Below, one piece after another: positions 24,418-36,355 of a stretch of DNA of 64,000 nucleotides. The notes beneath the pieces are model-generated. The model was not told where the DNA came from. It was given only the letters and a program-made list of their open reading frames with translations, and did no database searches. The position numbers were made by a program, and so were the translations under genes. Every line of letters begins with the position of its first letter. Position 1 is the stretch's first letter. The stretch is from Collybiopsis luxurians FD-317 M1 (Eukaryota > Basidiomycota > Agaricomycetes > Agaricales > Omphalotaceae): positions 626,113-690,112 of the forward strand of contig KN834751.1 in assembly GCA_000827265.1 (NCBI GenBank), given 5' to 3'.

Positions 24418-27400
24418 CCTGAAGCTCTGAATGCTTGCTTGGATCTTTGCAAGTGAAGCTCGAACTTATTCTGCCAAATCTTAATATCACTCCATCGAGA
24501 AGTCGCATTTGTTACCTCTCAGAAGCAATCGCCGAGCCTCATTCCGCACAAGTCGCGATTCAACTTTCGTGTCGCAGCTTTGACCCTGAACATATTAACT
24601 CAACAGCAGATGTCATAGCCTACCTATGTCTAGTCCCAGAGAACAGGATGGCGATTGCCGTATCAGATTCGACGGAAACTTTCCGTTGCGTATCCTGAAG
24701 TCCACAATGTTACTGATACATATCCTTCAAAATAACTTTTTTATACTCAAAAGCGACGATAACCCGGAGTTGTCAATGTGAGTGGAGCTACAACAAAATC
24801 TGATTATCAAACTCGTATTAATTCCAGAATTATAGTAACTAATGCTCCAAGAACAGGAGAATTGCCGAGTCAAAGAACTGCAATCGCGACTCGGGTTTAA
24901 GCTTTCAAGTTTCGCCGTTCTTGCTACTGCATGGATATCTTTTCAATGTGCTCACATCTCCGGAGCGAGAGTTGAGAATGTTGACTGCCATACCAAAGAC
25001 ACCTGGCAGAAATTCTGCTCGCGGATCCTTATTTAGAATTGAAGGAGACTGCAAGACTGCTAATCACAGTACATACCTATTGTCCTTTAGTATTGTAGAT
25101 TCCCAACACCTACGTTTCTTATCTCAGTTGCAACTTGACCAGATATCGATAGTCAACTCGCCGATCATCACGCTAGGTATACGTAGCTTTGATTCGTGAG
25201 AACGAACATCTAGATTTCTGAAATTCGGGATTCTACCAGTCCTGTTTTTTTTTTTTTTTTGCCAAGTTGTATGGATATATAGAACAACTTCAACTTCTTC
25301 TGGGAATATCAAGAGAGAATATCAATGTGCATTAGGCAAAAATCTTAGCTCTGTGCCATACTGTCCCATTGTTCTAAATTTGGAGTACATCTACCTATCC
25401 CAGTGCGACCGAGCCTGGTAGCCAGCCAGACTGCATATGTGCCTGTGCCACGAATGAAGCATGCAGACAAAATTTTCTTCAAATTTCACGAGAATCGAGA
25501 TAGTAACCACGAGAACTTATACGCGTCACAAAATACCGCCCATTTTATTTCACGATATGTTGAATTATTTTTATCTATGCTGCTATGACCGCTGTAAACA
25601 CAATAAAAAATCAGAAGAGAGACCGCCGTTGCGCAACACCGATACACAGGTTTGGAAAGGATTTCACAATAGGTTTCAGGGAAAAGGCACAAATCTACAT
25701 TGAGCGAAGATGAGAGCAGGATGACCAATGATTCAGTGAACAGTCCACCGACCAAACGAGATCTGATGCTATACATTGACTGAACATGACTATATGCGGT
25801 TACTGGCTCAGCAAAAATGGAAAAATATCACTCGAAGGCAGCAGTTAGGCAGGCTTCTACATACGTATTTTGACTGAGCGGCGATAGATTTTTTCCTCTT
25901 ATTGGTGGGCCACATCAGACATCTGAAGGGTTCTCGTACGAAAGATATACCAAATGCAAAGCGAAACAGAACTCAGAAGTATGTAACATAGTTTATCATA
26001 CCTCTCTTTGGGGGTCAACGGTAAAGAGTATTCAAGCTTGTCGGTGTCCATAGGAAAGGCTCGGTCGCGACACCGGTTTGTAGTGAAAACTTACCTCATA
26101 CACGGAGTCACCGACAATCATACAGAGTTGTATCTCTGTGTACATACGCTATCGGAAAGATAACCCTCCGACTTAGAATAAATCCATCCATACAACGGGA
26201 TGCCATAATATCTGGACTTCACTGGTGGCAAGAGCGTCCCAACTTACGTTGGCCTATCCCGTAGCCAAGGGCCGGGGAACTATTTTGCGACGTTGTGCGA
26301 TTACCAATTTTTGCTGAATATAGTTGTCGAAACTCGAAGCGTCAATCAATCTACACATACATATGTCTCCCTGCTCTTTAACGGTACGCCCGATGGGCAG
26401 TACGGACATTTGGACCTTTTTAGCGTAGTAAGCTTTTGAATTGAGGCGTCGCTCATCTCCCCCGGATCCGAGGGCTAGGGTGTCAGTTTGCCCTTATTTC
26501 CGTCGACACCAGGACATACCATAAGTGGGTTCTCTAGCTGAGCTCGGATCGTGGCGTACAGGTAGACGATGTCGCTCGTCGATGGCCATTCATGGAGTAG
26601 CCTGTATGTGTATGATGTCCATTCTCCAGCCGAGCTCGGATCATATCGCACAGGTGGACGACGTCGCTCGTCCATAGCCATTCCTATATGTGGCATATGA
26701 CGAGTCCAGCATTGATCAATGATTAACCTGGGGTACAATGTTCTACTAGTAGCAGTCCTAACCTGTGAACTTTGAAGCAGAACTTCTCGCAGATATACTT
26801 AGTATTACAGTAATACGATCTTATCCAACGTCAGAACCGCGGGAGAAGGACAGTAGAAAAGCACGGAACAGTCAAAGAGACGCCGTGAACGCAAAGACAA
26901 AAATCCTCTCGGCTGATATTCTGATAACCGGGCACGTATGAGCACCGCTGTGTCGTACGGGAGAGTACGGGTACCTCGGCGCTATGTACTACGTGGTGTG
27001 GACCGAAAGAGGTGATACATAGCGGGAGAAGCAAAGAAAGCTATAATGCGTCTAAACCGGGACAGTTGGGGGATCTTCTTGATATCAACAACTCGAATCG
27101 AATAGAACCCAGAAGGTACATAATCAACGTAGAGGGAAACGCTTATTTGAAGGGAAGGAAGGATGTGTATGAGTCATCCGCTTTGGGATGATGCGGGATT
27201 CGATTTGCCGGCCTAGATCCTTTGCGGGTAAGTTCGACTTTTGGAGACGTTGAGAAGTACGACATATACCTCTAAGTACACACTCTACATAAATCTGTAA
27301 CTTGAAGTTTGAGAGACGGTGATTGCCCCCTGCTGATCCGAATGGGACACGTAAATCGTACTCAACAATAACAGTCTGCCACCTTTTGCCACAGTATGAA

Positions 27401-30142
27401 TCATAGTCTGGTTCTATGCGTCCTAAAATCTGTCGAATGTCGGAACTGTCCTCCGCCAACTACCATCATCTCCGCTGGGTGTTACATAGCATGATCGGGC
27501 CTGATTACGCAGGGGAGGGGGGTTAAAGATTAAGCACTTCAACTGAGCTGAAGTAATTTCTATCCCTCATGTTCCCAACGCCAATCACTTGCTCAGTAAC
27601 TTGTAGTCACCAGCATATACATGACGAGTGAAAATACGAGGATTTGAGTCATTTAAGCAGGGCCTGGGAGGCCGAATTTTGCAATATGTATGTATATGAA
27701 GCATCCATTCAGGGAGGATGATGGATAGATGGGTCGAGCACGAATAAGATGACCATCATCTACTCCTCTTCTTCATCATGCTTCTATACCCATATTCGCT
27801 GGCAGCACGAATATACTCAGACCCTATGCACTTTTTTTCCCTCGGAATTATACCAGCTCCCGCAGTTGAAAATTACTGGCCCCATCACTCTTGTTCCTTG
27901 CAAGGGGCTTGTTGAGATTTCGAGTGTTTACTTTTTTGTGATAATCGTCGTTTAGTAGGAACTTGACACTGGTTTGATTTAAACTATGGTACTAGTACAT
28001 ACTTTCATGCCTAAGATGATAGATCGTCGTGGAACGGACTTTGAGGAACCGGCTGGCACCGAGAGAGCACCAACATCAAACGGCGGCGGGTTTATCGCAA
28101 GGCCCCGAGAGCTAAAAACATATACTCTATACATACTGAAATCGGCTAAAACCACAGAGGACCGACTTTCGGAGGCTTTTGCTGTTGAGTTATGTATTAC
28201 GTTTATAGGTTGAAACTCGATGATGGTAGGCGTGGAGGGTTCACATTTATCATGATGCTATCAGGATTTCATTGAAGTACAGTATGTACCTTGTATAGAT
28301 ATCGTTGTCCGAGCCGGAACTGTAAAAAGTTTAGTGAGTTGGAAGAGGTTGGGAAAAAGCCACGGTGCCGTTTCCGATAGATTCGTAAGTAAAATACAAT
28401 GACATTGACCTGATGAGGCTAGTTTGGTCCAAGGGGCGGAGCCAGACGTGCTGGAGAAGGCCGATCCGGAGATGAAAAGTTAAAGCATTGGATATAGTGG
28501 GTGAGTCACTGAGAGACATAAGTTAGCAGACAAGCTGTCGAGAGCTCGAGGCGGGGCAGCAAGTCAGATGGGTCAAGGGTCTGACTGGGTCTGACGATCC
28601 GGAGTATCAACGAGCGAAAAAGAGGAATCAAGTTTGTTTTGGAGCAGGAACAGTGATATTTCCTATACGATACCGAAACACTGGTGGCTGATACAGTAAG
28701 CAAAAAAAGAAAAACGACGACGACGATTCTGTATGTGTGCATATGAGAGATTCTAGTCCAAACGGTATGTAATGGTATCCATCGAGTCTCCAATATTAAA
28801 AATATTAATGGATTTCATTTAACCATTTTGACCTCTAGCTGGCTTCTCAACGTCTCAACTTTCGAGCTTTTGTTCTCATGCATCTGCCACCAATGATTAT
28901 TGAGTGATATGAAGTCTAAACTTTCGCCCCCGCGTTGATTCTACAGCCACGTATTCAGCGACGTTACGGGTGAGCTCTGTGCGGACTAGGACTGCATTCC
29001 CGAAAGGCGTATACGCCTAAGGATAATTACTACTACGCTCTCTTGAGCTGTTTGGGTAGGATACGTCTTTTATCAAATGACATACGAAGGTACATCATAC
29101 ATGTGATGAAGTTGGAAACTTGGCCGAGTTTTGGCAGGTTCTGGCAAGATGTGAAAGATCAAAATCACAAGGTAAGCTGTCTTTTTGGAACCTCGAGGCT
29201 CGCAGCGTGGGGAGCGCCGCTCGTTCCATATGAAACCATATGGAGGATCCCATCCATTCTGGGAGCGAACGTTGGTGAAAAGAAAACCTTTGAAGCTCGA
29301 AATCCCGGACGCTCGGAGACGAATATGAGGAAGTGCGTAGAACTAGAGGACATGGCTTTTTTTCCGTTGAGAGTGGATTCAGCCTCCTCCGCCGACGCAT
29401 ACGCAGATAGTTTACCACTTGGGTTGTCTTTTTGTCCGCTGTCTATCTGTAGCGAATAGTTTCAAAGTTTCAAGAGCGATGCCTATACTATATGTTCAAA
29501 TGTGCGTGCCGATGGTACAAAGCCGACCCCGTGAACAAGTGAACGACGTCTGACTGTCGAGTCTGTCGACAGATTCTCATGACAAGCAGCCATTCATGAA
29601 GAAGTGTGGAGCACTTTTAGCTGTTAGCTGGGAACGGGACAGTATGTTCCTAGGCGTGTTCGCCTCGGCCCCATTCGAGTCCGGTTGCCTTTTCAAGGTT
29701 TCTTGGAAGAATGGAGAAGGAGGGGAGGCCCAGGTACAATCTTTGATGTTGGGTCTGGTGGCCAACTTTGGATACCTTTTCGTCTCTTCTGCTGTTTTTT
29801 TGCATATGAAGAGTATTATTCGGCTGGATTCCGGTAGCGCAGTCAGTCGGTAACCAAGGAAAAGGCCATAGCAATAACAATGAGTACGTCGGCTGACCGT
29901 ATATCAGATTGCAAAGTATGGGCGCTGGGAACGTCAAGAAATAGAATTCATCGAAGCCTGATGTACAGAATTGTATTGGAAAGAGTTTTTTTTTGGTAGT
30001 TACACGTACAACAGGTGAATAGACGGGGAGACAATTGTATGTGGCAAGAAAGCGAAACATGCGCGGGACGGCCTAGGACGGCTAAAAGGCAAACAGCGAG
30101 CATGTGTAGTTTTGGAATTTATACACGGGCATGTGCCGGGAA
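24418..30142. other. Gene-poor 5.7 kb region
   Basis: I find no gene I can support. Open frames are short, lack motifs and are not linked by convincing introns; the longest (29043-29459, plus) has no recognisable domain. An imperfect tandem repeat is at 26531-26692. The phrase AGCTTTGATTCGTGAG occurs both near 25187 and near 22948. The stretch could hold decayed mobile elements, long UTRs or non-coding RNA. Confidence 0.45.
26531..26692. repeat. Imperfect tandem repeat, two units, period about 100 bp
   Basis: AGCTGAGCTCGGATC...GTCGCTCGTCGATGGCCATTC is followed by AGCCGAGCTCGGATC...GTCGCTCGTCCATAGCCATTC. Each unit is about 60 bp long with a 40 bp spacer. Confidence 0.7.
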
Positions 30143-30616
30143 CTAGTTTTCCTTCATTTCTTCATCTTCATCGTCCTCGGCGTTCTTTTCCTTGTCCAAG
30201 CCGGCCTTTTTGAGAGCCTCTTCCGAGGTATAATCGACTTTGACGCCACGCGTACGACGGGGGACGATGGCAGAGGGGTCGATTTCTACCATAGAGTCGT
30301 CTTCATCCTCCTGTTGAAAAAGAAAAAAAAAAAACGCGTCAGGTTGGGGTACAAGAACGCGTCGTAACGCGAAAAAACGAACCTCTTCCGAGCCCTCATC
30401 AGAGTCTTCTTCAGAGTCTTCGTCGTCGTCGTCGTCATCGTCGTCCTCTACCTCCATGGACTGGTCTTCTTTGGGTGCTTTGCCTTTGCCTTTGGCGTTG
30501 GGCGACGCGTCAACTGGCTTTGCGGCATTGGATTTACTGAAAAGAATGAGAAATAGAAGCAAATAAAAGAGATGACCTTACGGGGTAGCAGTGGAGTCAG
30601 TCGCGTCTGTAGACAT
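30143..30616 (-). CDS. CHZ1: Histone H2A.Z-H2B chaperone CHZ1 (118 aa)
   Basis: Exons 30582-30616, 30383-30536 and 30143-30310 sum to 119 codons. Chz1 is a small acidic chaperone that carries H2A.Z-H2B dimers for deposition by SWR1 in the nucleus. The middle holds a long Asp/Glu run, then the CHZ motif: EIDPSAIVPRRTRGVKVDY, followed by a second acidic tail. Length is typical. The first intron follows 11 codons; the second removes a phenylalanine-rich stretch that would otherwise interrupt the acidic block. It is head-to-head with the next gene, 191 bp apart. Confidence 0.85.
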
Positions 30617-30807
30617 GGTTGTTGGTCTGAAGAAAAGAGTAGTTTACAATTATTTGTGTGGATATATGACAGGCGCTTAAATTTCAATAACCCAATTCGG
30701 CGGAAAATACGTGAGATGATTGATGGGACATTGGGAGACCATTACCCATCAAATCTTATCTAAACAATGAATTGCCAGTACTATTCCCTTCTCTCTCCCC
30801 TTCCCCC
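30617..30807. promoter_or_regulatory. Short bidirectional promoter region
   Basis: 191 bp separates the start codons of CHZ1 (minus) and the proline-rich gene (plus). A CCAAT-like AACCCAATTC lies near 30690. No TATA box stands out. Confidence 0.4.
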
Positions 30808-32869
30808 ATGAGAGATTCTCTCTCTCACCACAACCATCCCCAACAACGTCCAGGTTCTTCACAGAGCATGGATAACAGCAAACTATCAAGGGCGTCTGTC
30901 CTTCCATCTGCTGTTTTTCCATATCTCCGTCGTCTCGATACAGGTCCAGACTTTATCCCATCTACTCATAAAGATCCTCTCCTTGTTTTCACCCTTTCTT
31001 CCCAGTCTTTTCTCGACACAAAGGTCAAGGATGACCTTTCTCGTTTACCGCTATACACCATATCCACCCTCGGCACAAGTACCCGCATATTTCGTGCTGA
31101 TCCCTGGAACGGCGATACTAAAACCGCAGAGATACATTGGCCCGTCCTAGATCCGGGCAAGGGCAAAGGAAAAGAGCTGGACGGTGTCTCTATCCAAGTC
31201 CGCAATGGCAGAGAAAAACCCGCCGGAACTTTTCTCCGCCCAGGTTCCATTCTCAGGTCCGTTGATTTCCAAGCTGTTCGCTTCATTCCATTCACAACAG
31301 CAAATTCTGTTTATTCTTCTTTTTTCAATTCAGTGCCCCTCGCAAATTCAAGATTCCAGGCTATTCTCGTTCTCTAAAATGGAAAGCAGTGGGATCGTCA
31401 TACTGGGTAAGAACCTCCATGCATCAGTTGTTGTATTCCAATTCACTTTCTATCAGTGCATAGCCGCTTCTGCCAAAGGTCCAATCGCTATTCTGGAACC
31501 TGCCGTAGATTCCGCCCCGACAAGACTAAAAGTCTTTGAAACACTTCACGATAAATATGACGTCCGTCCAATGATGGTCCATCAAGGAGTTTCCGTTCTC
31601 CTCCTCGATTATCTACTAGTCTCCGCACTCCTTCTTATTACCGACATTCAAGAGTGGATGGTCGTTCAGAGGTACCAGGGCGGACATTCCAACTCTAGGC
31701 TCACCCCCGACATACCCGGAGTGGAAGACGTTGCCCCCAAGTCTGCTCCACCCGCGTCCACATCGGCATCGGCTTTGCAGTGGCGGAAGATTATCTACGG
31801 CGATCCAATCTTCCCTAAGCGCCAGTCCAGCGCATCTACCACCTCTCACCTTAATTTCCCGACTCAGGCCAGCCGAATGGCCAAGATTTTCAACGGCGAT
31901 CCTATCTATCCTACTCTGCGCAGACCCAGTTCGAGTAGCACCGATTTTTCGTCTTCATCTGAGAGCGAAAGCGAAGACGAAGATGATGAAGATGAAGATG
32001 AAGACGAAGATGAGGCCGAGGCGGTAGAGGCCACGACCGCTCGTTCAACTCCTCCTCGGGCCCCCAGCCCTTCAGCAGAGTCTGTGCTGTACCCCCTTAC
32101 TACAGCATCCGCTCCATCTCATACGTATCTGGATCCCTCATTCTACAACGAATACGGCGTTCCTCCCGTTCCTCCCCTTCCGGCCGAGTATGCTTCTTCC
32201 AACGCGTCGTTTAATTCAGGTCCCCGTCCCACGTCCTCCCCAGGGCCTCGACCTATTTCTGCTTCAGGACCTCGGCGACCTAGAGAGCTTCCCAGACCCC
32301 CTCCTTCCCAGAATTCGTTATCCCACCGCTCTAGGTCCAGTCCTCCTCGGCCTATGCCCATGAGCACCCCCAGTAGCCCTGTCGACCGTCCTTATTCACC
32401 AGACCGTAGACGACCCTCGATCGACTCGCTTCTGTCTCGCAGTGGATCAATGCGAACATTACCTAGACCCCCGCCGACGCCAATAGAGGCCTCATCCAGT
32501 CAACCCCCGCTTCGACACAGCCAGAGCAGCACACGGCCGCTCAATGGCCGAACGAGGGAAAAACGCTCATCGCAGTATGCTCAGCGAACGCTACCACCTA
32601 CGCCGGTGGCTGTTTCAAATCCCGAGTGGATTACTGCGTTGCGAATTCGTAAACGCTCCCATAACGAACTAGCGAGATGGTATAATGATCAATCTGGTGG
32701 AATTGATGACGATCACCGGCAGTCGATGTTCGAAGCACTTGATTGTCCCCCACCAGCGTACAATTCGCTGGAATTTGCCGCTGGGACATCAGTTTCTGTA
32801 TGTCCCTCACCTCCTCCCCCTCCAATGCCGCCGCCGCCCGCTCGTGATCTACAGGGAATCTTACATTGA
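30808..32869 (+). CDS. Conserved basidiomycete protein with disordered Ser/Pro-rich C-terminus (644 aa)
   Basis: Exons 30808-31256, 31334-31406 and 31457-32869 sum to 645 codons. The N-terminal 240 residues are ordered: LPLYTISTLGTSTRIFRAD, AEIHWP, KFKIPGYSRSLKWKAVGSSYW, then ILEPAVDS, VFETLHDKYDVRPMMVHQ and the hydrophobic GVSVLLLDYLLVSALLLI before TDIQEWM. This beta-rich pattern resembles DUF6593-type domains of basidiomycetes, but I am not certain. The rest is low-complexity: a long Glu/Asp run (SESESEDEDDEDEDE), many Pro/Ser motifs, and a final PPPPPMPPPPA. Repeated phrases KIIYGDPIFPKR and KIFNGDPIYPTL occur within it. Function unknown. Confidence 0.75.
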
Positions 32870-34331
32870 TAAATGTATCGTGGACTGAAAATCTTTTTTA
32901 AAAAAAAATATTTGCTCGTTCTATTTTTCATTGGAGGGAAGCGTGTATCAATGTATCATTTTATTCTTGTTATCTTTTCTCGCCATACAACTCACAACAT
33001 CTTCATGATCAATCATCTTCAATTCATCATGCATCGAATGCACTCAATCATCATCTTCTACCAATACAATGTCAACTATCCTCTCTTATCATCGCACCAC
33101 CCTGGCATCATCCCCTTTTCTGGCTCACCTGCCTGTCTCCCTGTTTGGAGGTCATTCTTTCCCCACCCCTCACTGAATGTCTGTGATTTTTCTTCCTCAG
33201 ATGGGTTACGTTTTCTAGACAATGACTGGTTACATATTCCAACAAAAAAACGGACGCTGTTATGTACTGCGACAGATTGTGGTGTTGGTAGTTGTTTTCA
33301 TTCTTTCTTCCGCTCGTTATCTGCTTGCTTGCACACTTTGTTTTTACCTCTCTTCCTCTCTTATCCCTGATGGAGGCACCGTGTGTCTAGTCATGACAGG
33401 ATGATCCACCTCTCCCCTTCCCTTCGTCTCTAGTTCATGTTGTTGATTTTCCCCCGGTTTTTTCTCTCCCTGTCCCATATACTCGTAACTATACATACAT
33501 TAACGTACAGCACTGTTTTTTTTGCATTTAATGTTCCTAACGCTTGCATTTATCTTACCTACTTGTACAAAGTACTCGAAAATGTTTTAATTGTTAAAAT
33601 TCTTCTTTTTCTTTCTTCTTTCTTTCGGTGTTGTTGTGCTGCTGTTCTTTTTCTCGCTTCTGCTGTGGGGTTTTTGTTAATCGAGCTGCAGTGTGCTATG
33701 CGCCTGCATTTGCGTTGTTCCTGATTTGCTCTCCCAGTGGTGCTCGTTCCTGAATGTTGTATTTTTTTTTACTACTGTACCCGTCCGTATATGCATTATA
33801 TCTTGTGGTACTACTTTACTTACTTTCGAATGAAATATTTAGAAATGAATCGAATTATAATCATGACGTACGACGGTAGAAAGTATGGATGCTCGTGAAC
33901 AGCGGAGGTTATAGTAGTGTAGTGTAGTGCAAGTGACTGCTACGTTGTACTGTGCCGATTGGTCTATTGCCATTGTTCCGGTGGAGGTTAGACTAGAGAG
34001 AGCCACACTTGCCCATGACGGGTGTACATAATGACAGCGAGACGGGTGCATGTAGAAATTTTAGAATCATTTGAGCTGTTTCTGTTTGAAAGGTTTGAAC
34101 TAGTTGTAAGGAACCTGTTTCAAGAAGATTGGTCATGGACGAGTCGGAGGCCTAGGAGTTTTATGAGGCATATTTCAGGAGTGAGTACTTGCGACTTTGT
34201 GATCAGTTGTTTTCGGATCCGGAGGGGACGGAAAAATTGGCCGGACCGACATTTTCGTCGACCGCCGCGGTTTCAGCGACTCAAAGCTTTAATTTCAGCT
34301 TAACGACTATCAGGACCCGTACAGTATAACA
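32870..34331. other. Intergenic, pyrimidine-rich left half
   Basis: 3' flank of the previous gene, C/T-rich on the plus strand, then the promoter of gluconokinase. No gene or RNA recognised. Confidence 0.45.
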
Positions 34332-35063
34332 ATGGCAATGGAAGCCAGCGGCCAACAAGGAGTCGGAGATAAATCCAAGCCTGTATTAATCGTCACTATG
34401 GTACGCAGTGGAATAATGACGTTGACGACTATGGAGGGATTTATTGAATTCATCATTTTCATTTTCTGTTACAAGGGTGTATCAGGAACAGGAAAATCCA
34501 CGCTGGGATCTGAGCTGGCGAAAGAGCTGCGGATCCCGTTCATCGACGGGGACGATCTTCACCCTCCTGCGAATGTCCAAAAGATGGCTTCCGGCCATCC
34601 TCTGACGGATGCAGACCGAGAGCCGTGGTTGGAGCTCATTCGGACTACGGCGGAACATAAAGCTGTAGAGTTGCAGACGGTTGAAGCGGAGAGGAAGAGT
34701 TTGGTGCATGGGTTGGTGGTGGGTTGTTCGTCGCTCAAGAAGTATTATCGGGATATTTTGAGGGGGAGGAGGAAGGAGGTTGGGGGGACGGATGAGCGGG
34801 TGTTGCCTGAGCATTTGGAGCCGCCGAGTAAGGAAAAATTGCCTACGTATTTTGTGTTTATCAAGGGATCGAGAGAGTTGCTGTTGGATAGAATGACGAA
34901 GAGGAAGGGACATTTTATGAAGGCTAGTATGTTGGATAGTCAGTTGGAGACGTTGGAGAGTCCGGAGGAAGAAGAGGGAGTGGTCACTGTGGATGCGGAG
35001 GATTCGACGGAGGTGCAGGTAAACAAGGCCATGGAAGGATTGAAGACATTGGGTGTATTGTAG
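34332..35063 (+). CDS. Gluconokinase (218 aa spliced)
   Basis: Exons 34332-34400 and 34476-35063. It phosphorylates gluconate to 6-phosphogluconate, feeding the pentose phosphate pathway. The Walker A loop GVSGTGKST follows the intron; FIDGDDLHPPANVQKMASGHPLTD and REPWLELI are hallmark gluconokinase segments, as are CSSLKKYYRDILRG and FVFIKGSRELLLDRM with the RKGHFMKASMLDSQ lid. The 75 bp intron keeps the reading frame and has no stop, so an unspliced mRNA would code a 243-residue protein with a 25-residue, largely hydrophobic insert just before Walker A. Confidence 0.93.
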   Translation: MAMEASGQQGVGDKSKPVLIVTMVRSGIMTLTTMEGFIEFIIFIFCYKGVSGTGKSTLGSELAKELRIPFIDGDDLHPPANVQKMASGHPLTDADREPWLELIRTTAEHKAVELQTVEAERKSLVHGLVVGCSSLKKYYRDILRGRRKEVGGTDERVLPEHLEPPSKEKLPTYFVFIKGSRELLLDRMTKRKGHFMKASMLDSQLETLESPEEEEGVVTVDAEDSTEVQVNKAMEGLKTLGVL

Positions 35064-35168
35064 AGTAAATTACTATTTATGTATATATCTCGGCAACTGC
35101 CGGCTCACTGAACGCGCGTCGCGAGTGTATACGCGTCTTTACTCTCTTCTCTCATCTTCTCCTTCATC

Positions 35169-36355
35169 ATGGCAAGTAATCGTTCACATTTTATTCTGAG
35201 ATTCTCCTAATAGCTTTTTGATATAGTCTCGAAGATACGATAGTATGTATATCGGTACCGCCATGGAAATCTCTAATCTTTTCTACGTTGTACAGGCCGT
35301 ACAACCATCTTTTCACCGGAAGGTAAGTATGAGTGTTGATACTTTACAACTAGACTGACTCACTTGAATCTAGGCCGGTTATACCAGAGTAAGCTCACTA
35401 GTTCCAAGTATGCGATCCCAGTCTGAATGGATGGCCGAACAGTCGAATATGCCATGGAGGCAATCTCTCATGCAGGAACCGTCCTTGGTGTTTTAGCGAA
35501 AGACGGTGTGGTACTCGCAGCAGAGAAGAAGGTGACCGGCAAGCTTTTGGACCTTTCAGGTGCAAAAGAGGGTGGTTATGGCGGTAGCGGGGAAAAGATC
35601 TTTTTATTAAATTCGTGCGTAAATGCAAAAGTTATTTCGATCATCTGTCCCCTCACTGATGCTTTTTATACTTTCAAGAAATGTTATTGGTGGTGTAGCA
35701 GGTCTTACGGCTGATGCCAACTCTCTCGTCAACTACGCTCGATCGGCCGCTCAGCAACATCTGCTCCAGTACAATGAGGATATCCCTGTTGAGCTTTTAG
35801 CTCAGCGTCTATGTGATATGAAGCAGGGTTATACGCAGTATGGAGGTGCGTTACGATCTGCGGAGAGTCCTGGATGACGATCTAAAACTACACCGAATCT
35901 ATCATAGGTCTTCGACCGTTCGGTGTCTCCCTCCTTTACGCTGGTTACGACAAGCAATACCAGTTCCAGCTCTACCATTCAGATCCATCAGGCAACTACT
36001 CAGGCTGGAAAGCTACCTGCATCGGAGCAAATAACGGTACAGCGCAGAGTCTATTGAAGCAAGAGTACAAGGATGATATCGAGGTCAAGGCTGCTATCAG
36101 TCTCGTACTCAAAACCATGAGCAAGACGATGGACAGTACGACGTTGGGGAGTGAGAAGTGTACGTCTCTACCCGGTTGAAGTTTTGGTTCGGATCGCTGA
36201 CTATGGTTCGCTCATCAGTGGAATTTGCCGTCATCACCCTGGACCCCGAGACAAAACTGCCCAAGGCAAAGATTTACAGACCGGATGAGATTGATCAGTT
36301 GTTGCAAGCAGAGGGACTGGCAAAGAAGGAGGACGACAATACTATGAAGTCGTAG
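35169..36355 (+). CDS. PRE9: 20S proteasome subunit alpha-3 (PSMA4/Pre9 type, 262 aa)
   Basis: Eight exons: 35169-35171 (ATG only), 35227-35242, 35296-35322, 35374-35388, 35443-35614, 35679-35845, 35908-36159 and 36219-36355; they sum to 263 codons. The joined N-terminus reads [20 protein letters not shown], the alpha-subunit signature, then [13 protein letters not shown]. Later parts [20 protein letters not shown] and [15 protein letters not shown] are typical of this subunit. It is part of the outer ring of the proteasome core. Intron 1 starts GCAAGT (GC-AG type) right after the start codon, and three exons are only 15-27 bases. The usual Val of YQVEYA is Ile under this model. Without the tiny exons the conserved N-terminus cannot be made. 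Confidence 0.9.

Noticed and set aside
29043..29459. 138-codon frame in the gene desert
   Set aside because: No domain, no clear introns or start context, and an equally long frame on the opposite strand.
31184..31456. Second start at 31184 for the proline-rich protein
   Set aside because: That frame reads through two introns; splicing joins the ordered N-terminal domain instead and sums to a whole number of codons.
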